The notes: generated from the sequence alone by a model not told the origin. Shown: positions 33,052-44,084, counted from the stretch's first letter. The stretch is 64,000 nucleotides of DNA from JAPPHY01 sp034423135 (GCA_034423135.1 DAOUJC010000011.1:1-64000); one strand, 5' to 3'. Numbers and translations: made by a program.

Positions 33052-33915
33052 ATGCCGAATATACGAATCATAAGGCGGCGCATTCGCAGCGTCCAGAACA
33101 CCGCCAAGGTGACCCGGGCGATGGAGATGATCGCGGCCTCAAAGCTGCGGCGCTCCCAGCAGCGCCTGCTGGCAAGCCGGCCCTACTCGGACACCATAAT
33201 GGAGGTCATGGGCCACCTGGCCGCACAGATTAGCGACCTTGGCGATGACGTCCATCCGCTGCTGGAGCGGCGGGAGGTCAACCGCGTTGAGGTGATCCAC
33301 GTGACGCCGGACCGCGGCCTCTGCGGCGGTCTCAATGCCAACCTGAACCGCTTTGTCGGGCGGTTCGTGCTGGATCAGTCCGTGCCCGTGTCGGTGATAC
33401 CCGTGGGTCGCAAGGGGCGCGACTTCATGGTGCGCTCAAACCGGGACGTGAGGGCAGTGTTCGTCGACCAGGGCGACAGACCAAACCTGATTGACGTGCT
33501 GCCAATCGCGCGGCTGGCCATGGACGACTACGAGAGCGGCTATGCCGACGAGGTGTATGTGGCCTACGGCCGCTTCGTCTCAACGGTAGTGCAGCGCCCA
33601 ACCATCCAGAAGCTGCTGCCCGTGGAGCCGGTGGAGCTGGAGGAAGGCGCCATGAGCGGCTACATCTACGAGCCCGGCTCGCCGGAGGTGCTGGCATCGC
33701 TGGTGCCGCGCTTCGTGGAGATGCAGGTGTATCACGCCATTCTGGAGTCGATTGGATCGGAGCAGTCCGCCCGCATGGTCGCCATGCGCAACGCCACGGA
33801 CAGCGCCAACGAGATGATTCAGGGCCTCACGCTGCTGATGAACAAGGTACGCCAGGAGTCGATCACAACTGAGCTCCTGGACATTGTGGGAGGAGCTGCG
33901 GCCCTGGAGGGGTAG
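33052..33915 (+). CDS. atpG: F0F1 ATP synthase subunit gamma
   Basis: Central rotor shaft, 287 residues. The N-terminal helix (IIRRRIRSVQNTAKVTRAME) and the C-terminal helix (RNATDSANEMIQGLTLLMNK) form the coiled coil, with the DRGLCGGLN segment between. Normal for the family. Confidence 0.97.
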   Translation: MPNIRIIRRRIRSVQNTAKVTRAMEMIAASKLRRSQQRLLASRPYSDTIMEVMGHLAAQISDLGDDVHPLLERREVNRVEVIHVTPDRGLCGGLNANLNRFVGRFVLDQSVPVSVIPVGRKGRDFMVRSNRDVRAVFVDQGDRPNLIDVLPIARLAMDDYESGYADEVYVAYGRFVSTVVQRPTIQKLLPVEPVELEEGAMSGYIYEPGSPEVLASLVPRFVEMQVYHAILESIGSEQSARMVAMRNATDSANEMIQGLTLLMNKVRQESITTELLDIVGGAAALEG

Positions 33916-33946
33916 TCCACCCTGAGAGTCGAGAGGAGACAACGCC

Positions 33947-35356
<1,410 letters not shown>

Positions 35357-35367
35357 GAGAACGCGGC

Positions 35368-35811
35368 ATGGCGCCAATGAGGCTGGAAATCATCACGGCG
35401 GAGCGTGTGGTCTACTCGGATGACGTGGACCTGCTGGTGGCCCCCGGCATGGAGGGGGAGCTCGGCATTCTGCCACACCACGCCCCGTTGATGACCATCA
35501 TTTCGCCCGGCGAGATCACCGTGCGCAAGGAGGGCGAGGAGGACGCCTACCTCGCCATCAGCGGCGGCTTCCTGGAGGTGATGGCCAACCACGTCACCAT
35601 CCTGGCGGACACCGCCGAACGCTCTGACGAGATCGACGAGGCGAGAGTCCGCGAGGCCATGCGCAGGGCGGAGGAGCGCCTGAGCATGCGCACATCGGAC
35701 ATGGACTTGCAGCGGGCCGTGGCGGCCTTGCAGCGGTCTCAGGCAAGACTGCGAGTGATCCAGCGGCGTCGCGCTCGCCCCTCGCCACCTCCCGGCCAGA
35801 CACAAGTCTAG
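35368..35811 (+). CDS. atpC: F0F1 ATP synthase subunit epsilon
   Basis: A 147-residue subunit: an N-terminal beta sandwich (LEIITAERVVYSDDVDLLVA, GELGILPHHAPLM) followed by the C-terminal helices that can inhibit ATP hydrolysis. It starts 11 bases after the atpD stop and ends the operon. Confidence 0.95.
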   Translation: MAPMRLEIITAERVVYSDDVDLLVAPGMEGELGILPHHAPLMTIISPGEITVRKEGEEDAYLAISGGFLEVMANHVTILADTAERSDEIDEARVREAMRRAEERLSMRTSDMDLQRAVAALQRSQARLRVIQRRRARPSPPPGQTQV

Positions 35812-35823
35812 CATTTACCGACG

Positions 35824-35857
35824 GTTCACCCTCCATCTCAATCTTCCCCCATCAAGT
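35824..35857. repeat. Dispersed repeat, family 3, copy a
   Basis: GTTCACCCTCCATCTC followed by AATCTTCCCCCATCAAG. This is the reverse complement, with one small change, of the sequence at 59725-59762. It lies just after atpC. Confidence 0.65.
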
Positions 35858-35866
35858 GAGAAGAGA

Positions 35867-35884
35867 GTATGGCGGCCGCCATAC
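35867..35884. promoter_or_regulatory. Perfect 18-bp palindrome after the atp operon
   Basis: GTATGGCGGCCGCCATAC is its own reverse complement. As RNA it could fold into a strong GC-rich hairpin after atpC; there is no T run, so it is not a classical intrinsic terminator. It could equally be a protein-binding site upstream of the 158-residue gene. Confidence 0.45.
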
Positions 35885-35915
35885 CGGTTGCGCATTGGCC
35901 TAACGGAGCTTTCGC

Positions 35916-36392
35916 ATGGAAGATGAATCGCGAGAGATAGACGCGCGTGAACCCGCCCGCGATTCGGCCGGGTCGCACAGTCTGCAGGCGCGGGTGAACG
36001 GGCGGACTCAGCTGGGCTTGGTGCTCGGCCTTCCAGTCTACGTGATGTTTCGCGCCATAGCCGTCGCGACGCAGAGCGCGGTCGCTTTTGTGGGGTCGGA
36101 TGCGCTATTCCTGCTCTGGACGCTCTGCCTGTTCTACACGTTGGGCAGACTGTTGGGCAAGGCGCAACCGCGCTCCAAGTGGCTTCTGAGGTTGGCCGCG
36201 GCCGCACTTGCGATATTGGGAGCCGTGGGTGTGGCGCAGCTGTTCGGTTCGCTTGACGGATTTCCCGTAATGCTGATAGCCGGCTACTGTGCCGTGATCC
36301 TGCTGCATCCATTCGCAGTCGAGTGGGGACTGCGCCTGAACGCCCTGCCTGCTACCAGTGGGGTCGCCCTGCGCCCTGATGGTGAACGGTAG
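35916..36392 (+). CDS. Membrane protein, unknown
   Basis: A 158-residue protein with an acidic N terminus (MEDESREIDAREPARDSAGS) and about four hydrophobic segments (33-55, 60-78, 89-108, 116-135). No family motif recognised. It is in the same direction as the atp operon, but separated by a palindrome and a repeat, and convergent with rex. Confidence 0.6.
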   Translation: MEDESREIDAREPARDSAGSHSLQARVNGRTQLGLVLGLPVYVMFRAIAVATQSAVAFVGSDALFLLWTLCLFYTLGRLLGKAQPRSKWLLRLAAAALAILGAVGVAQLFGSLDGFPVMLIAGYCAVILLHPFAVEWGLRLNALPATSGVALRPDGER

Positions 36393-36451
36393 CGGCCTGC
36401 GAGCGCCGGGAGGTTGGGGTTCGCCTGCGGCGAGGCCGCCGTACCTCGGGC

Positions 36452-37096
36452 CTAGTTGTCCTTCAGGTAGTACGTCATGGACTGGAGCGCGAGAATCGGG
36501 TCCACGTTGCGGATGCGCACGCCGTCCGGGACCTGCGGGCCGATGGGCGCGTAGTTGAGCATGGCCTTCACGCCGAAGCCCACCAACTGGTCGATCACCT
36601 CCTGGGCGTGCGAGGCAGGCACCGCCACGATTCCGATGCGGATGTCGCGCTCCCTTATCGTCGGCTCCAGCTCGTCAATCGGCTGAATGACCAGCGGGCC
36701 GACGCTTTCGCCAAGCTCGCCAGGGGATATATCGAACGCGGCAACGATGTTGAAGCCCTCCGGCGTGAATCCCGGGTAGTTGATGATTGCCCGGCCCAGG
36801 CGACCCACACCCACCAGGCAGCTGTTCCACTTTCGCTCCAGCCCCAGCACCTGCCGCAGCTCGTCCAGCAGGTAGTTGACGGGGTATCCACGGCCCTGCT
36901 TGCCGAACCTTCCGAAGTAGCTGAGGTCCTTGCGGATCTGCGCCGGGGTCATCTGTAGGTGCTCACCGAGCTGGTGCGAGCTGACCACCGTAACGCCGCG
37001 ACGGAGCAGGTCACTCAGGGCGCGCACGTACTGGGGGAGGCGAAGAACCACCACCTCCGGTACGCTGTTCGCTGACTCGGCGGGGTTGTCAATCAA
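36452..37096 (-). CDS. rex: Redox-sensing transcriptional repressor Rex
   Basis: NADH/NAD-responsive repressor, 214 residues. The N-terminal winged helix includes TVVSSHQLGEHLQMTPAQIR and KDLSYFGRFGKQGRGY, the canonical recognition region. The Rossmann domain has LVGVGRLGRAIINY. The start is TTG (37096) with a GAGGGG-like ribosome-binding site. Rex usually controls fermentation and respiratory genes; the nearby atp operon is a possible but unproven target. A single TTGTGAAAT half-site lies at about 37257. Confidence 0.95.
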   Translation of the reverse strand: MIDNPAESANSVPEVVVLRLPQYVRALSDLLRRGVTVVSSHQLGEHLQMTPAQIRKDLSYFGRFGKQGRGYPVNYLLDELRQVLGLERKWNSCLVGVGRLGRAIINYPGFTPEGFNIVAAFDISPGELGESVGPLVIQPIDELEPTIRERDIRIGIVAVPASHAQEVIDQLVGFGVKAMLNYAPIGPQVPDGVRIRNVDPILALQSMTYYLKDN

Positions 37097-37587
37097 GTGT
37101 GGCCCCTCTTGCCTGATCCTTCAGCTACTCGACCGAGAACGCGCGAGACACCCAACTGTTGCGCCTGAGAAGCCGAAACGCCGTGCAAAAGCAGGCACTG
37201 AGACTGGCACTCAAGCATGGGAATTCTATCACTCGTGAAAGTCATCATCAAGGGCAATTGTGAAATGCGGTACACGCGGAAGAGCGCACGCGCTCATCGC
37301 AGCCGCGCAGGACGGAACGCGGCGTTGCTACTTCACGTCTCTGGTCGCGGCGATCGGACGCGCGGGCGCAGCGCTACTTCTTGACGCCTACCTCGGCGTC
37401 TATGTCGCTCCGGAGCCTCGAAACCCAGACCGGGCTTCCCACAACAGCGTCGTATCCTCAGGAGGCAGTCGAGGCGTAGCCGGCACCTCCCAGGAGGAAA
37501 TTGTCGATGGCTGCGAGGGTGTGGTGGAGCTTGCGGAGCAGCGTGAGAGCCAGCTTCAACATGGGCTTTTCGTGCGCGCTGCCGGCA
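37097..37587. other. Intergenic region, no confident gene
   Basis: Lies between rex and the end of the EF-G-like gene, both minus strand. It should contain the rex promoter. A 34-codon minus-strand frame at 37458-37562 (MLKLALTLLRKLHHTLAAID...) follows the EF-G-like gene but lacks a ribosome-binding site. A 137-codon plus-strand frame has shadow-like composition. Confidence 0.4.
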
Positions 37588-39600
37588 CTAGCCGGCGGCG
37601 CGCTTCGCCTCCTCGGCTATTCTGGTGGTCAGGTGCGCCGGCACAGGCTCGTAGTGGTCGAAGGCGATGGTGAATGAGCCGCGGCCCTGCGTGAGGGAGC
37701 GCAGGTCGGTCGAGTAGCGCAGCATCTCGGCCTGCGGCACCTCGACGTCGATGGTGGTGTAGCCCTCCTCAGGCGTCATGCCCAGGATGCGGGCGCGCTT
37801 GGTGTTGAGGTCGCCCGTAACGTCGCCGGTGAAGGAGTCCGGGACGCGAATGGACGCGCTCATGATGGGCTCAAGGAGCACCGGCTGCGCCAGCGAGAGG
37901 CCCTTGCGGAAGGCGAAGCCACCGGCAATCTCGAATGACATGCCGGACGAGTCCACGGGGTGGAAGCTGCCGTCGTAGAGCACGACCTTGATGTCCACCA
38001 CAGGGAAGCCGGCCACCGTGCCCTCGTCCAGCGACTTGACTACGCCCTTCTCCACCGCCGGGAAGTACTCCCTTGGTACGCTGCCCCCGACAACCCTTGA
38101 GTCGAACTCAAAACCGCCGCTCTTGGGCAGAGGCTCAAGCTCCAGGAACACGTGGCCGTACTGGCCGTGGCCTCCCGTCTGCTTCTTGTGCTTGTACTCC
38201 ACCTTTGCGGAAGAGGTGATGGTCTCCTTGTAGGGCACCCTGGGCGTCTGGAGCAGAAGCTCCGTGCCGAACTTTCGCCGAATCTTCTCCTCCGTCACCT
38301 CCACGTGAACGTCACCCAGGCCGGTTAACAGCACCTCGCCGGTGTCAGGCTCACGCTGCACGCCGAGGCTGGGGTCTTCCTCCACCATGCGCGCGAGAGA
38401 CGCCGACATCTTGTCCACGTCCTGCTTGCTCTTGGGGTAGACTGCCACCGTGTGAGGCGCAGAGGGGAAGGAGATGCCGGGAAGCTCCACCGCGGACTCC
38501 CTCTGGCAGAGCGTGTCGCCGGTGGTGGTAACGGCGAGCTTGGAGACGGCGCCAATGTCACCAGCCGGTATGCCGTCGGCCTGCTCCTGAGTCTTGCCTC
38601 TTAGCGTGAACAGCTGCCCGACGCGCTCCGCCTGACCCTTGGAGCTGTTCCACACCTGCGAGTCGCCTTGGAACGTCCCGCTGTACACGCGGAAGTATGA
38701 GATCCGGCCGACGTACGGGTCCGCGGAGGTCTTGAACACCAGCGCGGCCAGCTTGCCGGCCTGGTCGGCCGCGGGCGATTCTTCGCCGCCGGCCGCTATG
38801 CCGCTCGGAGACGGCATGTACTCTACGATTGCCTGAAGCAGCTCCTTCACGCCGATGCTGCCGGTGGCCGATCCGGGAATGACGGGGATCACCTGACCGG
38901 CGGCTACGCCCCTGCGCAGGGCCTCCCTAAGCTCAGCGTCGGTGATGTCCTCGCCCTCCAGGTACTTGGTGGCCAGGTCGTCGTCGCTCTCGGCGGCGGC
39001 CTCGGTGAGGAGCTCGCGGGCGGCGCTGATCTCGGTGGCCAGCTCTGCGGGATGGTCGTCGCCGCTCAGCAGGTCGACGATGCCGCTGAAGCTCGACTCC
39101 GCGCCCACCGGGATGTGGGTTGCGACGCACGAGCGGCCGAATCTCTGTTGGAGCGCGGCCAGGACCCTCTGAAAGTCGGCATTCTCGCGATCCATCTTGT
39201 TGACGAACACGACGCGAGGCGTGGCCCGCTCGTCCAGGAGAGACCACGCGTGCTCCGTGCCCACCTCAATGCCGGACGGAGCCGCCACAAGCACCACGGC
39301 CCCGTCTGCAACCCTCAGGCCGGAAACCACCTCGCCACGGAAGTCTGCGTAGCCAGGGGTGTCGATCACGTTCACCTTGTGGTCGCTCCAGACGCATGGC
39401 ACCAGCGACATCTGGGTGCTGCTACCCCTCTTGACCTCCTCCGGATCGTAGTCGGAGGTGGTGTTGCCGTCTTCGACCCGGCCCATGCGAGTTGTTGCGC
39501 CGGTGGCAAAGAGCAGGGACTCCGCGAGCGAGGTCTTGCCGGTACCACCGTGAGAGAGGAGTACGATGTTTCTCAGCCGTTCCGTTGAGAATCTCTGCAT
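37588..39600 (-). CDS. EF-G-like translation factor (EF-G2 type)
   Basis: A 670-residue GTPase with the five-domain EF-G layout. The P-loop is SHGGTGKTS, the G3 motif is DTPGYADF, and NKMD is present. Domain IV contains QTGGHGQYGHVFLELEP. The His of the usual DTPGH, needed for fast GTP hydrolysis in EF-G, is Tyr here, as I recall for the FusA2-like branch. It is therefore not the main elongation factor and may act in recycling, ribosome protection or another condition-specific role. A good minus-strand promoter lies upstream at 39726-39754. Confidence 0.9.
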   Translation of the reverse strand: MQRFSTERLRNIVLLSHGGTGKTSLAESLLFATGATTRMGRVEDGNTTSDYDPEEVKRGSSTQMSLVPCVWSDHKVNVIDTPGYADFRGEVVSGLRVADGAVVLVAAPSGIEVGTEHAWSLLDERATPRVVFVNKMDRENADFQRVLAALQQRFGRSCVATHIPVGAESSFSGIVDLLSGDDHPAELATEISAARELLTEAAAESDDDLATKYLEGEDITDAELREALRRGVAAGQVIPVIPGSATGSIGVKELLQAIVEYMPSPSGIAAGGEESPAADQAGKLAALVFKTSADPYVGRISYFRVYSGTFQGDSQVWNSSKGQAERVGQLFTLRGKTQEQADGIPAGDIGAVSKLAVTTTGDTLCQRESAVELPGISFPSAPHTVAVYPKSKQDVDKMSASLARMVEEDPSLGVQREPDTGEVLLTGLGDVHVEVTEEKIRRKFGTELLLQTPRVPYKETITSSAKVEYKHKKQTGGHGQYGHVFLELEPLPKSGGFEFDSRVVGGSVPREYFPAVEKGVVKSLDEGTVAGFPVVDIKVVLYDGSFHPVDSSGMSFEIAGGFAFRKGLSLAQPVLLEPIMSASIRVPDSFTGDVTGDLNTKRARILGMTPEEGYTTIDVEVPQAEMLRYSTDLRSLTQGRGSFTIAFDHYEPVPAHLTTRIAEEAKRAAG

Positions 39601-39725
39601 GAGTCCCCCTTTGCGTGGTGGTGTCTCTCCCCGGCATGGAGCGTATGCCGCGGGGAGCGGCCTCTGGAAGGGTTGTCGGTGCGGCCGGCGCTGCGCGGCG
39701 CGCTCGCCCCTTGGCCTCTCGCTCC

Positions 39726-39754
39726 ATTTTAGACAATGGACACGTCCGATGCAA
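39726..39754 (-). promoter_or_regulatory. Promoter of the EF-G-like gene
   Basis: On the minus strand, TTGCAT (39754..39749), a 17-base spacer and TAAAAT (39731..39726). It lies 30 bases from the divergent promoter of the lipoprotein gene. Confidence 0.55.
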
Positions 39755-39783
39755 TGCGTTTGAGCACAGAGGCGCTGCGGTAG

Positions 39784-39813
39784 TTGTCAAGCACTCTGAA
39801 ATGAGAGTATGAT
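39784..39813 (+). promoter_or_regulatory. Promoter of the TolB-repeat lipoprotein gene
   Basis: TTGTCA (39784-39789), an 18-base spacer and TATGAT (39808-39813), about 86 bases before the ATG. It is back-to-back with the EF-G-like gene promoter. Confidence 0.55.
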
Positions 39814-39899
39814 TTCAGGGTGTCCCTCATCACCTTTCGTAACCGAGTTGGGCTGCCAGACAGAGCAGCTTCCGGTTTGCCAGGGAGGTCTCTGACTCC

Positions 39900-42800
39900 A
39901 TGAGCTTCTGGAAGCGCCTCCTTCTCATCGCCGGCATAGCGGCGCTGTTGATGGCCGCCTGCAACGGTGAGGGCGAACCCACCGAGACGCCCACAGCGGC
40001 GCCAACCTCAACGCCATCCGCGACCGACACACCTGCTCCAACTCCCACGGCCACCGCTACTGCGGTGCCGTCTCCCACGCCAACCGCGACTTCCGTGCCG
40101 GGTCCCACCGTTGCGCCAACGCCGACGCTCGCGCCCGTACCCACCGCGGCTCCCACCGCAGAGCCCACGCCGGGCCCGATGTCCACGCCGGAACCCTTCA
40201 CGCCCGACCTCATCCTCTCGCTGAGGGAGAGCGTGGTACGCGTGGTGAGCTCGTTTGACCAGGGCACAGGCTTCCTGGCTACGGCGGACGGGCTCGTGGT
40301 CACAAACCGGCTGGTGGTGGGCGACGACGCCACGGTTATGGTGGAGCTTGGCGACGGTACACGGAAGACCGGCATTGTCCTGTTGGCGGACAGCTTGACC
40401 GACGTTGCCCTGGTGCAGATTTCGGGCCAGGGGTATCCCGCCAACATCGAGATCGGTGACTCTGCGTCCCTGGAGGCCGGCGACCCGGTGATGATGGTGG
40501 CATACCCGCTTGAAGGCAGCGTGGTGGAGACCATTGGCGAGGTAACACAACCTCAGATCGAGATCACGTCGCTGACGGGCGAGCTCAGGGCGTTCGTGGC
40601 GGCCGACTTCCCTCTGGTTCCCGGAGGGGCTGGTGCGCCTCTCGTGGACTCGGAGGGCCGCCTGGTTGGGCTAGGCTACGTGGGGGCGCTGTCGCAGTGG
40701 GCTACGGGCGTGGCTGAGGCCGTCAGGACGCGGGGCGCGAACGCCGAGCCTCCTGCGGTGATCAGAGACGAGATTTACTACACAGGCGTTGGGATCGTGT
40801 CCAATCAGGCTTTCATGTTCATCACGGACTCCGACAGTTCAAGCGGCAAGCTGGTTCCCAGGCAGAGCCGCTCGACCGGTTGGGTGGACCCATCGCCGGA
40901 CGGCACCAAGATCGTCTACGCGCTTCCACAGGGCGTGCGCCAGGGCGGGGAGATTTTCGTCGCCAACGCGGACGGCACGGATGCGACCCGCCTGACCTAC
41001 AACCTCGGCGTCGATCTCTTCCCGTCGTGGGGGCCGAATGGCGAGAAGATCGTGTTTGCCAGCAACCGTGATGGCGACTACGAGATCTTCATCATGAATG
41101 GGGACGGCTCCGGCCTCGAACAGCTCACTTTCAACGAAGTCTTTGACTACGCCCCGCATATCTCGCCGGACGGCACCCGAATCGTCTTCGACTCGGACAG
41201 GTCGGCCGTGGGAGAGCAGAATGACATCTACGTCATGGACATTGACGGCGCCAACGTCAGGGCGCTGGCCACCGGCAGCGGCAACGAGCGATTCCCTCGC
41301 TGGTCTCCGGACGGCCTGAAGATCGCCTATGACACAGATGCCACCGGCAACGGCGATATATACGTGATGGACAGCAACGGCAGGAACGAGACTCGCCTCA
41401 CCGGACTGAACTTCGATGAGAGCTTCCCCGCGTGGTCTCCCGACGGCAGCATGATTGTCTTTAGCACGACGCTCTCTGACGGCAGCACAGAGCTGTACGT
41501 AATGGACGCAGACGGCACCGGGCGAAGGCAGATCACCAATGGTGGAGGCTCCAAGCTCTACCCGCGCTGGATCGATCCGCCAACCGAGGCCAGGCCTGAC
41601 GCGGAGCCGAGCACTTCGATTGCCTTTGTGTCCAACCGCAACGGGCAGATGGACATCTACTCGATGGATACCTCCGGCAATAACATCGTCCGGCTTACCG
41701 ACAGCTCCGGCCGGGACGAGGCGCCCGTGTGGTCGCCCGACGGCAGCCTCATTGCGTTCAGGACCTCCCGCGACGGCAATGACGAGGTCTACGTGATGAA
41801 CGCGGACGGCAGGGGCGAGCGCAATCTGACCAACAACCAGGCGCAGGACGGACTGCCGGCGTGGTCGCCGGACGGCAAGAAGATAGCCTTTGAGAGCGAC
41901 CGCGGCGGCGATGACGACATATACGTGATGAACGCGGACGGCACGGAGCCGGTGAAGCTGACCGAGGGCTCGGGCATAAACCGCAGCCCGGCATGGTCGC
42001 CGGACGGCAACTCAATTGTATTCACCACAAGCCGCTATGGCTCGCTGGAGCTCGCGGTGATGGATGCGGACGGCTCAAACGTCCGGCGTCTCACCACCAA
42101 CAACGCCGTCAGCTTCAGGTCGGCGTGGTCGCCCGACGGCAGAACCATCGCCTTCGAGGCCAGCATAGGCGGCGTTTTCAGCATCTACCTCATCAACGCG
42201 GACGGCAGCGGTCAGGTCAAGCTGGTCGATCTACCGGGCGGACAGCGCATCCCCAAGTGGTCTGCAAGCGGCGAGGCCATCATCTTCCGCTCTGAACACG
42301 AGGGGAACAACGAGCTGTACGCGGTCAGGCGCGACGGAACAGGCTTGTATCGTATGACCAGGAACCCGGCCACGGACACGGACGGCGCGTGGTCGCCCCG
42401 CCTGCCCTCAAAGACCGATATAATTCGCAACCCGGCCCTGGCTTTCGCCACCACCAGGACGGGCGACTCCGAGGTCTTCCTGGCGAACGGCGACGGCACG
42501 GTGCACGCCCAGCTTACGGACAACACCGCCGAAGACCACGATCCGTCATGGTCGCCGGACGGCAGCTCCGTGGCCTTCGTGTCGGACCGCGACGGCGGCT
42601 GGGACGTCTACACAGTTACGACTGACGGACACGACACCGAGCGGCTCACCGACACCGGCAACCTGAAGCGGGACCCCAGCTGGTCGCCGGACGGGAGGAG
42701 GCTGGCCTTCTGGGCGTACCGGGATGGCGATGCGGACATATACGTGATGAACGCAGACGGCAGCGGAGTGAGGAACATTACGAGCAGCCCCGGATGGGAC

Positions 42801-44084
42801 CTCAATCCAACGTGGGCGCCGGACGGCACGCGGATCGCGTTCCAGTCTGAACGGGATGGGAATGGAGAGATTTACGTCGTGGATGTCCCAACCGGGCGGC
42901 AGACGCGCATCACAAACGAGCCAACCTTCGAGGGGTCACCGGCGTGGTCGCCGGACGGCGGCAGGATCCTGTTCGAGTCGGACCGCAACGAGCTGGGCCG
43001 GAACGGCAACATCGACATATACGTGATGAACGAGGACGGATCCGGGGTGGAGCGTCTGACGAGCCACACGGCGCGTGACCTGGGACCGGCGTGGTCGGCG
43101 GACGGCAGCGTGATCTACTATGAGACATGGTCGGAGGGCGACGCCGACGTGTTCTCGCTGGTGCTGGACGGCGGCGAACCTGAGCCCATGACAGTCAGCT
43201 TGTCATCCGACTCGTCCCCCTCGGCATCGCCGCTATACGAGCCGCGGGACGGCCAGCCCATCGCCTTTCATGCGATATCGGGTGAAACCCGCAACTACGA
43301 ACTGGCGCGCATCAACGACGACGGCACGGGGTTGCTGAGGGTCGTTCCCGAAGAGGGCGACGATGCGCCTCTGGAAGGGGACAACGCTTCGCCGCAGTGG
43401 TCGCCGGACGGCTCCAAGCTCGTATACGACACGACGCGGCATGAGATGATGGAGATATACATGATAGGCGCGGACGGCACGGAAGATACCAACCTGTCCG
43501 AGAGCCGGGATAGCAATGAGACCTTCCCATCGTGGTCCAACGACGGTCAAGCCGTAGTGTACACTTCGGACAGGGACGGCGACCAGGAGATCTTCATCAT
43601 GAACCTCACGGAGCTGCGGCCCGTGCAGCTCACGCAAAACGGCGCGGATGACGACATCGCGCGCTTTTCGCCGGACGATTCCAGGATCCTGTTCATCTCC
43701 GAGCGCGACGGCAACTCCGAGGTCTACGTGATGGACGCGGACGGCTCCAACCAGGTGAACCTGACCAACTCGGACGCGGACGAGATCAGCGCCAACTGGT
43801 CGCCGGACGGCAGCAGCATAGTGTTCACGCGCGAAGGAGCCGGCGGGCAGGGCCAGATATACGTGATGAATGCGGACGGCTCCAACGTGCACCGTCTCAC
43901 CGTCGGTTCCGCGGACGACAGGTTCCCCGCCTACTCGGCGGATGGCACGCAGATCGTGTTCATGTCGGACAGGCGGGATGGGCGCTACGACATCTACCTG
44001 ATGAACGCGGACGGAACGGGACAGGTGCGCATCACCGAGAGCTTCCACAGCGGCCAGCCTGCGTGGAAGCCTGACAGCGACTAG
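39900..44084 (+). CDS. Large lipoprotein: inactive trypsin-like domain plus about 23 TolB-like propeller repeats
   Basis: A 1394-residue surface protein. Signal peptide and lipobox LLMAAC put the lipidated Cys at residue 21, followed by a Thr/Pro/Ala-rich linker to about residue 95. Residues 105-280 look like an HtrA-type chymotrypsin fold (VVRVVSSFDQGTGFLATADG, LTDVALVQISG), but the His of VTNAHVV is replaced (VTNRLVV) and the Ser of GNSGGPL is Ala (GGAGAPL), so it should be proteolytically dead. From about 300 to the end there are roughly 23 repeats of 40-45 residues of the form P-x-WSPDG-x-x-IVF-x-S-x-RDG...IYVMNADG, as in TolB/PD40 propellers. Likely binds ligands or proteins outside the cell. 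Confidence 0.9.
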   Translation: MSFWKRLLLIAGIAALLMAACNGEGEPTETPTAAPTSTPSATDTPAPTPTATATAVPSPTPTATSVPGPTVAPTPTLAPVPTAAPTAEPTPGPMSTPEPFTPDLILSLRESVVRVVSSFDQGTGFLATADGLVVTNRLVVGDDATVMVELGDGTRKTGIVLLADSLTDVALVQISGQGYPANIEIGDSASLEAGDPVMMVAYPLEGSVVETIGEVTQPQIEITSLTGELRAFVAADFPLVPGGAGAPLVDSEGRLVGLGYVGALSQWATGVAEAVRTRGANAEPPAVIRDEIYYTGVGIVSNQAFMFITDSDSSSGKLVPRQSRSTGWVDPSPDGTKIVYALPQGVRQGGEIFVANADGTDATRLTYNLGVDLFPSWGPNGEKIVFASNRDGDYEIFIMNGDGSGLEQLTFNEVFDYAPHISPDGTRIVFDSDRSAVGEQNDIYVMDIDGANVRALATGSGNERFPRWSPDGLKIAYDTDATGNGDIYVMDSNGRNETRLTGLNFDESFPAWSPDGSMIVFSTTLSDGSTELYVMDADGTGRRQITNGGGSKLYPRWIDPPTEARPDAEPSTSIAFVSNRNGQMDIYSMDTSGNNIVRLTDSSGRDEAPVWSPDGSLIAFRTSRDGNDEVYVMNADGRGERNLTNNQAQDGLPAWSPDGKKIAFESDRGGDDDIYVMNADGTEPVKLTEGSGINRSPAWSPDGNSIVFTTSRYGSLELAVMDADGSNVRRLTTNNAVSFRSAWSPDGRTIAFEASIGGVFSIYLINADGSGQVKLVDLPGGQRIPKWSASGEAIIFRSEHEGNNELYAVRRDGTGLYRMTRNPATDTDGAWSPRLPSKTDIIRNPALAFATTRTGDSEVFLANGDGTVHAQLTDNTAEDHDPSWSPDGSSVAFVSDRDGGWDVYTVTTDGHDTERLTDTGNLKRDPSWSPDGRRLAFWAYRDGDADIYVMNADGSGVRNITSSPGWDLNPTWAPDGTRIAFQSERDGNGEIYVVDVPTGRQTRITNEPTFEGSPAWSPDGGRILFESDRNELGRNGNIDIYVMNEDGSGVERLTSHTARDLGPAWSADGSVIYYETWSEGDADVFSLVLDGGEPEPMTVSLSSDSSPSASPLYEPRDGQPIAFHAISGETRNYELARINDDGTGLLRVVPEEGDDAPLEGDNASPQWSPDGSKLVYDTTRHEMMEIYMIGADGTEDTNLSESRDSNETFPSWSNDGQAVVYTSDRDGDQEIFIMNLTELRPVQLTQNGADDDIARFSPDDSRILFISERDGNSEVYVMDADGSNQVNLTNSDADEISANWSPDGSSIVFTREGAGGQGQIYVMNADGSNVHRLTVGSADDRFPAYSADGTQIVFMSDRRDGRYDIYLMNADGTGQVRITESFHSGQPAWKPDSD

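Noticed and set aside
35815..36312. A 165-codon minus-strand frame opposite the 158-residue membrane gene
   Set aside because: Arg/Pro/Ser/Thr-rich shadow composition. The plus-strand frame has a clear membrane-helix pattern.
37255..37266. Possible Rex operator upstream of rex (TTGTGAAAT)
   Set aside because: Only one half of the TTGTGAAnnnnnnTTCACAA palindrome is present, and the other half is missing.
37458..37562. A 34-codon minus-strand frame after the EF-G-like gene (MLKLALTLLRKLHHTLAAID...)
   Set aside because: Protein-like at the start, but without a ribosome-binding site, and ending in low-information Ser/Ala. Too weak to call a gene.
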